Shown here in pieces: positions 43,911 through 54,965 of a stretch of 64,000 bases of DNA. Source of the DNA: Lichenostomus cassidix (taxonomy: Eukaryota > Chordata > Aves > Passeriformes > Meliphagidae); the NCBI GenBank assembly GCA_008360975.2, contig VLJF02000864.1:1-64000 (forward strand). Direction: 5' to 3'. How positions within the stretch are numbered: position 1 is the stretch's first letter; each line of letters starts with the position of its first letter. Position numbers and translations under genes: made by a program. Below the pieces are notes generated by a model. It worked only from the letters and a program-made list of their open reading frames with translations. It made no database searches and was not told the origin of the DNA.

Positions 43911-45360
43911 AAAACTTTCGGATTTTTTCCCTTTTTTCCCAATTTTTTATCCTTTTTTTCCCAATTTTTATCCCTTTTTTTCCCAATTTTTAATCCCTTT
44001 TTTCCCATTTTTTCCCATCTTTTTTTCCTTTTTTCCCATTTTCCCTATTTTTATCCTTTTTTTCCCGATTTTGATCCCTTTTTCCCCATTTTTTGGGTTT
44101 TTTTTCCCATTTTTTATCCCTTTTTTCCCATTTTTCCCCAATTTTTTACCCCTTTTTTCCCTTTTTCTCCCATTTTCATCCCTTTTTTCCTGATATTTTA
44201 TCCCTTTTTTCCCATTTTTTGATCCCTTTTTTCCCATTTTCCCCTTTTTCCCATTTTTTCCCATTTTTCCCATTTTTTATCCCATTTTTTCCCCTTTTTC
44301 CCCAGGCGGAGGAAGGAAAACCACAAAAAGGCTCCAAAAAACCCCAAAAATTCCCCAAATTCGAGGTTTGGCGGCAAAACTTTGGGGTTTTTTCCCCATT
44401 TTTCCCTTTTTTTCCCATTTTATTTCCATTTTTACCCTTTTTTCCCCCTTTTCCCCCATTTTTTATCCCTTTTTTTCCCATTTTTAATCACTTCTTTTCC
44501 CTTTTTTCCCATTTTCCCCCATTTTTTATCCCTTTTTCCCCATTTTTCCCCCATTTTCCCCATTTTTTTATCCCTTTTTTCCCATTTTTCCCCCATTTTC
44601 CCCATTTTTTTATCCCTTTTTTCCCCATTTTTAATCCTTTTTTTCCCCTTTTTTTCCCCTTTTTTCCCCTTTTTTCCCATTTTTTCCCATTTTTCCCCAT
44701 TTCCCCCCCAAGCAGAGGAGGACAAACCCCACAAAATCTCCAAAAAACCCCAAAAATTCCCCAAATTAGAGGTTTGGGGACAAAATTTGGGGTTTTTTCC
44801 CCCATTTTTCCCCATTTTTTCCCCATTTTTTCCCATTTTTTCCCCTTTTTTCCCCAAGATTTTTCCCCTTTTCCCATTTTTTATCCCTTTTTCCTCGATT
44901 TTTTCCCTTTTTCCCATTTTTTCCCCATTTTTTACCCCTTTTTTCCCATTTTTTCCCATTTTTCCCCCGATTTTTCCTTTTTTCCCATTTTTTCCCCTTT
45001 TTTCCCCCAAGATTTTTCCCCTTTTCCCCATTTTTTAATCCCTTTTTCCTCGATTTTTTCCCTTTTTCCCCATTTTTTCCCATTTTTTATCCCTTTTTCC
45101 CCCATTTTTTCCCATTTTTTCCCTTTTTCCCCATTTTTTACTCCTTTTTTCCCATTTTTCCCCATTTTTTCCCCTTTTCTCCTCAAGATTTTTCCCATTT
45201 TTCCCCATTTTTTTATCCCTTTTTCCTCGATTTTTTCCTTTTTTCCCATTTTTCCCCAATTTTTCCCCTTTTTTCCCCCCTAGACGACAAAAAAACCCCA
45301 AAATCCCCAAAATTCCCAACCCCGACCCTTCAATCCGCACCGTCAAGTTCGAATTTTGCC
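43910..45360. repeat. CCCATTTTTCCC array with three captured cores
   Basis: Homopyrimidine repeats carry a core near 44304 (CCCCAGGCGGAGGAAGG), 44708 (CCAAGCAGAGGAGGAC) and 45281 (CCCTAGACGACAAAAAA). Each is followed by CCCCAAAAATTCCCCAAATT or a relative. The first two also share GAGGTTTGG.GGCAAAA, about 405 bp apart. Confidence 0.85.
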
Positions 45361-45540
45361 GAATTTGGGATTTTCCGGTGGCGAATCAGCAATTTCCGAC
45401 CTTCAGCCCCAAAAAAAATTCCTTTTTTTTTTTTTTCTCCTTTCTTTGTCCTTCCCCTTCCTCTCCTCGCCAAGTTCTCCTCCAAACCTTTTGTTCCTCA
45501 CTCCTCCTCCTCTTTCGTCCCCAAAAAACCCGAAAAATGG
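45360..45540. other. Mixed island
   Basis: Contains GGTGGCGAATCAGCAATTTC, a T-run and CCTTCCCCTTCCTCTCCTCG. No gene was recognised. Confidence 0.35.
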
Positions 45541-46400
45541 GGAAAAATGGGGAAAAAATGGGGAAAAAATGGGGAAAAAATGGGGAAAAATGGGAAAAAA
45601 AAGGAAAAAAAAGGCTCTGGAAGAGAAGATTTTCCCGAATTTCCAGGATTTTGGGGAGAAAAAAGGATGGAAAATGTGAATTTCGAACCATCGAGGATCT
45701 CGCAGCTTTTTGCTTTTGGAATTATTTGGGGAAAAATGGGAAAAAATGGGGAAAAATGGGGAAAAATGGGAAAAAAAAGGGAAAAAAATGGGAAAAATGA
45801 GAAAAAAAAGGGAAAAAATGGGAAAAAATGGGATAAAAAGGCTCCGGAATCGAAGATATTCCCAATTTCCAGTGGATTTTCAGGATTTTGGGGAGAAAAA
45901 AGGATGGAAAATGTGAATTTCGAACCATCGAGGATCTCGCAGCTTTTTGCTTTTGGAATTATTTGGGGGAAAAATGGAAAAAAAGGGAAAAAAATGGGGA
46001 AAAATGGGAAAAAAAAGGGAAAAAAAGGGAAAAAATGGGAAAAAAAGGCTCCGGAATCGAAGATATTCCCAATTTCCAGCGGATTTCCAGGATTTTGGGG
46101 AGAAAAAAAAGGAAAATATTAATTTCGAACCATCGAGGATCTCGCAGCTTTTTGGTTTTGGAATTATTTGGGGAAAAAATTGGGAAAAAAAGGGGAAAAA
46201 TGGGGAAAAAATGAGAAAAAAAAAGGGAAAAAAGGCTCTGGAAGAGAAGATATTCCCAAATTTCCAAGATTTTGGAGACAAAAAAAGGAAAAAATATTAA
46301 TTTCGAACCATCGAGGATCTCGCAGCTTTTTGCTTTTTCACTCCACGCTGGAATTATTGGGGAAAAAATGGGAAAAAATGGGAAAAAATGGGAAAAAATG
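45540..46400. repeat. Composite array, about 180-235 bp unit, four cores
   Basis: The core is GGCTCCGGAATCGAAGATAT, a CCAGGATTTTGGGGAGAAAA block and CGAACCATCGAGGATCTCGC, then AGCTTTTTGCTTTTGGAATT. It recurs with CGAACCATCG near 45687, 45922, 46128 and 46307. Linkers are GGGAAAAAATGGG. The core was not recognised as any known element. Confidence 0.92.
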
Positions 46401-46660
46401 GGAAAAAAAAGGAAAAAATCGCATTTATTTCGAGTTTCTCCCAAGGAAAAACAAAACCTGGAATTCCTCGTTGGATCTCCACGTTGAAGGTAAATAAAAA
46501 TCTTAATTTTTTGGGGGTTTTATTTTGGGGAAATGAATTCCTCCTTCCCTCCTCGCGTTTTCTCACAGAATTTAGGATTTTTTTTATTATTATTTCTCCT
46601 CGGAATGATTTTTTTTTTAAAGTTCTTTTCGCTCTTTCTTTTAAAAAATAAATTAAAAAT
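46400..46660. other. Single-copy island
   Basis: Holds TTTATTTCGAGTTTCTCCC, CCTCGTTGGATCTCCACG, TTGAAGGTAAATAAAAATC (donor-like on the plus strand) and TTTTCTCACAGAATTTAGG (acceptor-like). It could belong to an antisense non-coding transcript; nothing supports a protein. Confidence 0.35.
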
Positions 46661-48330
46661 TTCAAAATTCCTCGGGAATCCCAAAATCCGCATTTTCCGC
46701 CCAGTTTTGGGGGTTTGGATTTCCCAAAATCCTCATTTTTCTCCCGATTTTTGGGAATTTCGATGATCCCAAACCCTCAGGAATCCCAAAATCCACTTTT
46801 TTCCCCCCAAATTTTAGGGATTTAGGGTGGAAAAATCCTCTTTTCTCCCCAAATCTTCGGATCTGCATTTCCCCAAACCCTCCAGGAGTCCCAAAAATCC
46901 GGATTTTCTCCCAAATTTTAGGGATTTAGGGTGGAAAAATCCTCATTTTTCCCCCAATTTTACCATCCGGATTTCCCCCAAACCCCTCAGGATTCCCAAA
47001 AATCCACATTTTCCCCTAATTTTAGGGTAGAAAATCCTCATTTTCTCCCAAATTTTAGCATCCGGATTTCCCCCAAACCCCTCAAAAACCCAAAAATCCT
47101 CATTTTCGCCCCAAAATTTAGTGATTTTAGGGCGAAAAATCCTCATTTTTTCCCAAACTTTCCCCATTTTTTTCTCTCCTCGACTCACAAAAAACCCGAA
47201 AAAAATTGTTAAAACCCACAAAACACCCAAAAAACCCCAAAATCCTCTTTTTTCCCCCCAATTTTAGCATCCGGATTTCCCCCAACCCCTCGAGAATCCC
47301 AAAAATCCTCATTTCCCCCCAAAATTTAGTGATTTTTGGTGAAAAATCCTCATTTTCCCCAAACTTTCCGCATTTTTTTCTCTCCTCGACTCAGAAAAAA
47401 ATTCAAAAAATTCAAAAAACCCCAAAAATTTAAAAATAATCTCCTGAGGAGCAGGAAACAAGTCTGAAATCCTCATTTTTCCCCAAATTTTAGGATTTTA
47501 AGGCGAAAAATCCTCATTTTTTCCCAAACTTTCCGCATTTTTTTCACTCCTCGACTCACAAAAAACCCGAAAAAAATTGTTAAAAACCACAAAAACCCCA
47601 AAAAATTTCAAAACCTCCCCGGAGCAGCAGCGAAATAGTCAGAAATCCTCATTTTCGCCCCAAAATTTACTGATTTTTGGTGAAAAATCCTCATTTTTCC
47701 CCAAATTTCCCCCATTTTTTTCTCTCCTCGACTCACAAAAAAATTCAAAAAAACACAAAAAAACCCAAAAAATTTTAAAACCTCCCCGGAGCAGCGAACA
47801 AGTCAGAAATCCTCATTTTCCCCCCAAAATTTAGGATTTTAAGGTGAAAAATCCTCATTTTTTCCCAAACTTTCCCCATTTTTTTCACTCCTCGACTCAC
47901 AAAAAACATCAAAAAACCACAAAAAACCACAAAAAATTTAAAAATCATCCCCGGAGCAGCAGCGAACAAGTCAGAAATCCTCATTTCCCCCAAATTTTAG
48001 GGTGGAAAATCCTCATTTTCCCCCAAAATTTAGTGATTTTTGGTGAAAAATCTTCATTTTTCCCCAAACTTTCCCCATTTTTTTCACTCTTCGACTCAAA
48101 AAAATCATCAAAAAAACCACAAAAAACCCTAAAACATTTTAAAAACCTCCCCGGAGGAGCAGAGAAAAAGTCTGAAATCCTCATTTCCCCCCAAAATTTA
48201 GCGATTTTTGGCGAAAAATCCTCATTTTTCCCCAAACTTTCTGCATTTTTTCACTCCTCGACTCACAAAAAAACCCAAAAAACCCCAAAAAATGTAAAAA
48301 CCTCCCCGGAGGATCCTCGAACAAGTCCGA
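46660..48330. repeat. Composite array, about 170-bp unit, seven main cores
   Basis: Cores carry CTCCTCGACTCACAAAAAAC near 47175, 47385, 47550, 47725, 47888, 48088 and 48257. They also carry CCTCCCCGGAGCAGCAGCG, AACAAGTCAGAAATCCTCAT and GTGAAAAATCCTCATTTTTCC. A shorter related unit (CATCCGGATTTCCCCCAAAC) fills 46660-47150. Confidence 0.9.
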
Positions 48331-48550
48331 ACGGAACAGGAAAAATTCCTTTTTCGCCTGGAGGAACATTTTTTGCAATGTTACCGGATGGATCGATGGA
48401 GATTTTTCCAGCCAAGCTGTAATTAGCGGCGACGCTAATTAGCGACTTGCGGCGGCGAGTTGCGCTTTGGCTGCGCAGCCTGCAGGCTTTTGGGGGAAAA
48501 AATCCCAAATTTCGGCAAAGCAGGAGGAGGAGGAGGAGGAGGAGGAAGGA
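48330..48550. promoter_or_regulatory. Candidate HOX-cluster conserved element with paired TAATTAGCG sites
   Basis: This single-copy island between two arrays contains TAATTAGCG at 48420-48428 and again at 48436-48444, 16 bp apart. TACCGGATGGAT followed by CGATGG lies 30 bp to the left, and a GC-rich GCGACTTGCGGCGGCGAG follows. TAATTA is the homeodomain core site, and GGATGGATCGATGG resembles PBX-HOX elements. The island is about 15 kb upstream of HOXC9. A GGA run (about 48522-48545) closes it. Confidence 0.5.
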
Positions 48551-48554
48551 TGGA

Positions 48555-50530
48555 GAGGAGCGGAGAGGAGGTTTGAGCGGAAAAATGCGATTTTTGGGGA
48601 GGAAAAAATGGGGTTTTGGGGTTTTTGGGGGGAAAAAATGGGATTTTGGGGTTTTTTTGGGAGGAAAAAATGGGATTTTTGGGGGAGAAATTTTGAAAAA
48701 ATGGGATTTTGGGGGTTTTGGGAGGAAAAAATGATTTTTGGGGAGAAATTTTTTTTAAAATGGGATTTTCGGGGGTTTTGGGAGGAAAAAAATGGGATTT
48801 TGGGGTTTTCGGGGAGGAAAAAATGGGATTTTGGGGTTTTTGGAGAGGAAAATTTGAGGTTTGAGGGAAAAAAAAATGGGATTTTGGGGTTTTTAGGGAG
48901 GAAAAAATGGGATTTTTGGGGTTTTTGGGAGGAAAAAATGGGATTTTTGGGGGAGAAATTTTTAAAAAATGGGATTTTTGGGGGTTTTGGAGGAAAAATG
49001 GGATTTTGGGGGTTTTGGGAGGAAAATGGGATTTTGGTGTTTTTTGGAGAGGAAAAAATTGGATTTTGGGGTTTTTTGGAGAGGAAAAAATGGGATTTTG
49101 GGGTTTTTGGGGAGGAAAAAGGGAGGTTTGAGAGGAAAAAAATGGGATTTTGGGGTTTTTGGAGAGGAGAATTGGAGGTTTGAGCGAAAAAATGGGATTT
49201 TTGGGGGGTTTGGAAGGAAAAAATGGGATTTTTGGGGGTTTGGGGAGGAAAAAACGGGATTTTGGGGGTTTTGGGGAGGAAAAAATGGGATTTTGGGGTT
49301 TTTGGGGAGGAAAAAATGGGATTTTTGGAGAGGAAAAAATGGGATTTTGGGGTTTTGGGAGAGGAAAATTGGAGGTTTGAGGGGAAAAAATGGGATTTTG
49401 GACGTTTTTTGGGGAGGAGAATTGGAGGTTTGAGCGAAAAAATGGGATTTTGGGGGTTTTTCGGGAGGAAAAAATGGGATTTTGGGATTTTTGGGGAGGA
49501 GAATTGGAGGTTTGAGAGAAAAAAAAATGGGATTTTGGGGGTTTTGGGGAGGAAAAAATGGGATTTTTGGGGGTTTTGGGGAGGAAAAAATGGGATTTTG
49601 GGAGGTTTTGGGAGGAGAATTGGAGGTTTGAGAGAAAAAATGGGATTTTGAGAGAGAAAAAGCCCAAAAAAGGGATTTTGGGGGTTTTGGGGAGGAGAAT
49701 TGGAGGTTTGAGCGAAAAAATGGGATTTTGGGAGAGGAAAATTGGAGGTTTGAGCCCTAAAAAATAGGATTTTGGGAGGCTTGAGCTAAAAAAATGGGAT
49801 TTTGGGATTTTTGGAGAGGAAAATTGGAGGATCGGGAGAGGAAAATGGGAGGTTTGAGCTAAAAAAAGGGGATTTTGGATGTCTGAGTCCCCAAAAAATG
49901 GGGTTTGGGAGATTTGAGCGCCAAAAAATGGGGTTTTGGGAGAGGAAAAAGCTAAAAAAAAAAAGGGATTTTGGGAGAGGAGAACTGGAGGTTTGAGCCC
50001 CAAAAAATGGGATTTTTGGAGGTTTGAGTAGCAAAACAATGGGATTTTTAGAGGCTTGAACCCCAAAAAATGGGATTTTGGGAGAGGAAAAAAAGGGATT
50101 TTGGGAGGGGAAAATTGGAGGTTTGAACCCCAAAAAATGGGATTTTGGGAGAGGAAAATAGGAGGTTTGAGCCATAAAAATGGGATTTTTGGAGGTTTGA
50201 GCTCCAAAAAATGGGATTTTGGGATTTTTGGAGGTTTGAGCTCCAAAAAATGGGATTTTGGGATTTTTGGAGAGGAAAATGGGAGGTTTGGGCACAAAAA
50301 AAAAGGGAATTTGGGAGAGGAAAAAATAGGATTTTGGGAGAGGAAAGTTGGAGGTTTGGCAGAAGGAAAATGGGAGGTTTGAGCCCCAAAAATTGGGATT
50401 TTCGGAAGTTTGAACCCCCCAAAAATGGGATTTTTAGGGTTTGAGCCCAAAAAATGGAATTATTGGAGGTTTGAGCTTCAAAAAATTGGGATTTTTAGGG
50501 TTTGAACCCCAAAAAATTGGGATTTTGGGA
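48555..50530. repeat. Minisatellite AAATGGGATTTTGGGGTTTT, about 30-bp unit
   Basis: About 2 kb of GGAGGAAAAAATGGGATTTT plus GGGGTTTTTGG, with GAGAATTGGAGGTTTGAGC variants increasing to the right. A 671-codon minus-strand frame (NPIFSSPKPPK pattern) is a repeat artefact. Confidence 0.92.
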
Positions 50531-50640
50531 GGTTTGGGAGGTTGGAAGGTTCGCTGGGGAGGAACAACCTGCGGGGAGGGAAAATCCCGCGGAACTCCTG
50601 AGCCATTTCTGGGTCATTTCTGCGCAATTTCCGCACAATT
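50530..50640. other. Short island
   Basis: GGAGGTTGGAAGGTTCGCTGG and GAGGAACAACCTGCGGGG separate two arrays. Nothing assigned. Confidence 0.3.
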
Positions 50641-52015
50641 TCCGCGCAATTTCCGCGCAATTCCATCACAATTCCTATCGGAATCCCTGAAAAATCCCAG
50701 CGCAATTTCCGCACAATTTCTGCCTAATTTCAGCTCAATTTCTGCCCAATTTCAGCTCAATTTCCGCCTAATTTCTGCTCAATCTCCACCTAATTTCTGC
50801 CCAATTTCAGCTCAATTTCCGCGCAATTTCTGCGTAATTTCAGCTCAATTTCAGCTCAATTTCTGCCTAATTTCAGCTCAATTTCTGCCTAATTTCTGTT
50901 CAATTTCTGCCCAAATTCTGCTCAAATTCCGCTCAATTTCTGCCACAATTTCTGCTCAATTTCTGCACAATTTCTGCTCAATTTCTGCCTAATTTCAGCT
51001 CAATTTCTGCCTAATTTCAGCTCAATTTCAGCTCAATTTCTGCTCAATTTCTGCCCAAATTCTGCTCAATTTCCGCACAATTTCAGCTCAATTTCCGCCT
51101 AATTTCAGCTCAAATTCTGCTCAATTTCTACTCAATTTCAGCTCAATTTCTGCCCAATTTCTGCTCAATTTCTGCCCAAATTCTGCTCAATTTCCGCACA
51201 ATTTCAGCTCAATTTCCGCCTAATTTCAGCTCAAATTCTGCTCAATTTCTACTCAATTTCAGCTCAATTTCTGCCCAATTTCTGTTCAATTTCTGCCCAA
51301 ATTCTGCTCAAATTCCGCTCAATTTCTGCACAATTTCTGCTCAATTTCTGCCTAATTTCAGCTCAATTTCTGCCCAAATTCTGCTCAATTTTTGCACAAT
51401 TTCTACTCAATTTCCGCACAATTTCTGCTCAATTTCCGCCTAATTTCAGCTCAAATTCTGCTCAATTTCTACTCAATTTCTGCGTGATTTCTGCTCAATT
51501 TCAGCTCAATTTCAGCTCAATTTCTACTCAATTTCCGCTCAATTTCTGCTCAATTTCCGCCTAATTTCTGCCCAATTTCAGCTCAATTTCTGCATAATTT
51601 CTGCTCAATTTCTGCTCAAATTCTGCTCAAATTCTGCTCAATTTCCGCTCAATTTCTGCCTAATTTCAGCTCAATTTCTGCATAATTTCTGCTGAATTTC
51701 TGCCCAAATTCTGCTCAATTTCTGCACAATTTCTGCTCAATTTCTGCCTAATTTCAGCTCAATTTCAGCTCAATTTCAGCTCAATTTCTGCCCAAATTCT
51801 GCTCAAATTCCGCTCAATTTCTGCCACAATTTCTGCTCAATTTCTGCTCAATTTCCGCCTAATTTCAGCTCAATTTCTGCCCAATTTCAGCCCAATTTCA
51901 GCTCAATTTCTGCTCAAATTCAACTCAATTTCCGCTCAATTTCCGCACAATTCCAGCCCCATTTCCTGCCCGTTTCCAGCCGCAATTCTTGTCCCAATTT
52001 CCACGCAATTCCATC
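50625..52015. repeat. 11-bp minisatellite CTCAATTTCTG, about 120 units
   Basis: CTCAATTTCTG, CTCAATTTCAG and CCTAATTTCAG alternate with an exact 11-bp period over 1.4 kb. Higher-order repeats are visible, for example 51036-51160 against 51156-51280. Confidence 0.95.
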
Positions 52016-52027
52016 CCAAATTCCCAT

Positions 52028-52222
52028 CACAATTCCTGAAAAATCCCTGAAAAATTCCTGAAAAATCCCTGAAAAATTCCTGAAAAATTCCTGAAAAATC
52101 CCTGAAAAATCCCTGAAAAATTCCTGAAAAATTCCTGAAAAATTCCTGAAAAATTCCTGAAAAATCCCTGAAAAATCCCTGAAAAATTCCTGAAAAATTC
52201 CTGAAAAATTCCTGAAAAATCC
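52028..52222. repeat. 11-bp minisatellite CTGAAAAATTC
   Basis: About 17 units of CCTGAAAAATT/CCTGAAAAATC with an 11-bp period, embedded in the preceding array family. Confidence 0.95.
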
Positions 52223-53130
52223 CAGCGCGATTTCTGCTCAATTTCCGCTCAATTTCAGCTCAATTTCTGCACAATTCTTGTCCCAATTCCTCCACAATTT
52301 CCATCATAATTTCCATCATAATTCCCATTTTAATTCCATCCCAATTCCCGCGCATTTTCCGCACATTTCCCGCACAATTCCATCCCAATTTCCGCACAAT
52401 TCCATGTTTTTTCCGGCAATTTTCCCACAATTTCCGCGCGTTTTCCCCACATTTTCAGCACAATTCCGTTTTTCCCAAATTTTTCCCACATTTTTCCCAC
52501 ATTTTCTGCACAATTTCCGCACAATTCCCCGTTTTTCCCAAAATTTTCCCACAATTTCCGCGCCTTTTCCCCACATTTTCCGCCCAAATCCAAATTTTTC
52601 ACACATTTTCCCGACAATTTCCGCACATTTTCAGCACAATTCCAAATTTTTCCCACATTTTCCGCACATTTTCCGCACATTTCCCTGTTTTTCCCACATT
52701 TTCCTCACATTTTCCGAACTTTTTCCGAACATTTTCTGCACATTTTCCGCACAATTCCAAGTTTTTCCCACATTTTTCCCACATTTTCTGCACATTTTTC
52801 GCACAATTCCAAATTTTTCCCACATTTTCTCTATATTTTCCGCACAATTCCAAGTTTTTCCCACATTTTTCCCACATTTTCCTCACATTTCCCACATTTT
52901 TCCCATATTTTCCTCACATTTCCCACATTTTCCTCACATTTTCCGAACATTTTCTGCACTTTTTCCGCACAATTCCAAATTTTTCCCACATTTTCTCTAT
53001 ATTTTCCTCACATTTCCCTGTTTTTCCCACATTTTTTGTGCATTTTTCGCACATTTTCATGTTTTTCCCACATTTTTCCCACATTTTCCTGTTTTCTCAC
53101 CATTCCCATGGATTTTCCATCCCCAGGAAA
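52222..53130. repeat. Minisatellite CACATTTTCCGCACAATTCC
   Basis: Roughly 11-bp and 22-bp units of TTTTTCCCACATTTTCCGCA and ACAATTCCAAATTTTTCCC over 900 bp. Confidence 0.9.
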
Positions 53131-53199
53131 CTCCAAAGGATTTTTTTTTTCCCCAAAAAAATCCTCTCGGGTGAGAAACCGGAATGGATTTAAATCCAC

Positions 53200-53645
53200 C
53201 AAAAAAACCCCAAAATATCCCAAAAAATAATATCCCAAATATTCCAAAATATCCAAAAAATAATAACCAAAATATCCCAAAAATAATAACCAATATCCCA
53301 AAAAATAAATATCCAAAATATCCCAAAAATAATATCCAAAATATCCCAAAAATATCCAAAAAATAAATAACCAAAATATCCCAAAAATAATATCCCAAAT
53401 ATCCCAAATATCCCAAAAATAATAACCAAAATATCCAAAATACCCAAAAAATAATAACCAAAATATCCCAAAAAATAAATAACCAAAATATCCCCAAAAA
53501 TAAATATCCAAAATATCCCCAAAAATAATATCCCAAATATCACAAATATCCCAAAAAATAAATAACCAAAATATCCCAAAAATAAATATCCCAAATATCC
53601 CAAAATATCCCAAAATATCCAAAATATCCCAAAAAAACCAAATGA
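53200..53645. repeat. Minisatellite AAAATATCCCAAAAATAATA
   Basis: Units of CCAAAATATCCC, AAAAAATAATAA and AAATAAATATCC over 440 bp. Confidence 0.92.
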
Positions 53646-54775
53646 TCCCAAATCTCCTCACCGCGGCGCTTTTGCTCCGAGATTTTGGGGTTTTTTTGGG
53701 TTTTTCTGGAGGTTTTTCCTCTTTTGGGTTTTTTTGGGGTTTTTTGGAGGTTTTTGCCTCTTTCGGGGATTTTTTGGTTTTTTTCTCCGAGGTTTTTTTC
53801 CTCTTTTGGGGTTTTTTTGGGGTTTTTTTCAGAGGTTTTTACCTCTTTCGGATTTTTTTGGGATTTTTTTCGGGTTTCTCTCAGAGATTTTTACCTCTTT
53901 CGGAAGTTTTTCTTTTCGGTTTTTTTTTCGGATTTTTTTCACCACTTCGGGTTGGTTTTTGGGGATTTTTTTGGGGATTTTTGGGGGATTTTTTGGGGTT
54001 TTTTCGGGTTTTTCTCAGAGAGATTTTTACCTCTTTTGGAGTTTTTCTTTTCGCTTTTTTCCGGATTTTTTTCCACCACTTCGGGTTGATTTTTAGGGAT
54101 TTTTTTGGGGATTTTTTTTGGGTTTTTTGGGTTTTTTTCGGGTTTTTTCGGAGGTTTTTACCTCTTTTGGAAGTTTTTCTTTTCGCTTTTTTCCGGATTT
54201 TTTTTTCCACTTCGAGTTGGTTTTTTTTGGGATTTTTGGGGAATTTTTTTGGGGTTTTTTTCGGGTTTTTTCGGGTTTTTCTCAGAGATTTTTACCTCTT
54301 TTGGAGTTTTTCTTTTCGCTTTTTTCCGGATTTTTTTTTCCACTTCGGGTTGTTTTTTTTGGTTTTTTTTCGGGTTTTTCTCAAAGATTTTTACCTCTTT
54401 TGGGGTTTTTCTTTCCGGCTTTTTTCCGGATTTTTTTCCCACTTCGAGTTGGTTTTTTTGGGATTTTTGGGAGATTTTTTGGGAATTTTTTTGGGTTGTT
54501 TTTCGGTTTTCAGGTTTTTCTCAGGAATTTTACCTCTTTTGGGGTTTTTTCTTTCCGGTTTTTTCCGGATTTTTTTACCACTTCGGGTTGTTTTTTTGGG
54601 GATTTTTCGGGTTTTTCTCAAAGATTTTTACCTCTTTTGGAGTTTTTCTTTTCGCTTTTTTCCGGATTTTTTTTTCCACTTCGAGTTGTTTTTTTGGGGA
54701 TTTTTTGGGGAATTTTTTGGGGTTTTTTTCTGTTTTTTCGGGGCAATTTCGGGTTCACTGCTGGGTTATTCCTGA
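53645..54775. repeat. Composite array, about 100-140 bp unit
   Basis: The core is TTTTTACCTCTTTTGGAGTT, TTTCTTTTCGCTTTTTTCCGG and CCACTTCGGGTTGGTTTTT. At least seven copies of CTTCGGGTTG/CTTCGAGTTG occur (near 53944, 54079, 54212, 54341, 54432, 54583 and 54680). False ORFs of LPLLEFFFSLFSGFF pattern cross it. Confidence 0.9.
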
Positions 54776-54965
54776 GTCGCTTCGGGGTTGATTTTTCTCT
54801 GTTTTGATTATTTTTTTTTCCTTCCTCCTTTCGCAGCCAAAAATCGAATCCAAACCCTGAGGCTTTTCTCGCCCACGCGGAGAGAAAATAAAAATAAATT
54901 AATTAAAAACCTCGAAGGATTTCCCAATTCCACCTGCTGGCAGCGAGGAATTCCAGGAAAAAAAT
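54775..54965. other. Single-copy island
   Basis: Contains CCTTCCTCCTTTCGCAGCC (acceptor-like, plus strand), GGCTTTTCTCGCCCACGCGG and AAATTAATTAAAAACCTCG. No exon could be followed. Confidence 0.35.

Noticed and set aside
48435..50450. 671-codon open frame on the minus strand, proline- and phenylalanine-rich
   Set aside because: It follows a roughly 30-bp GGAAAAAATGGGATTTTGGGG repeat. It has no domain, and open frames occur in other phases of the same array.
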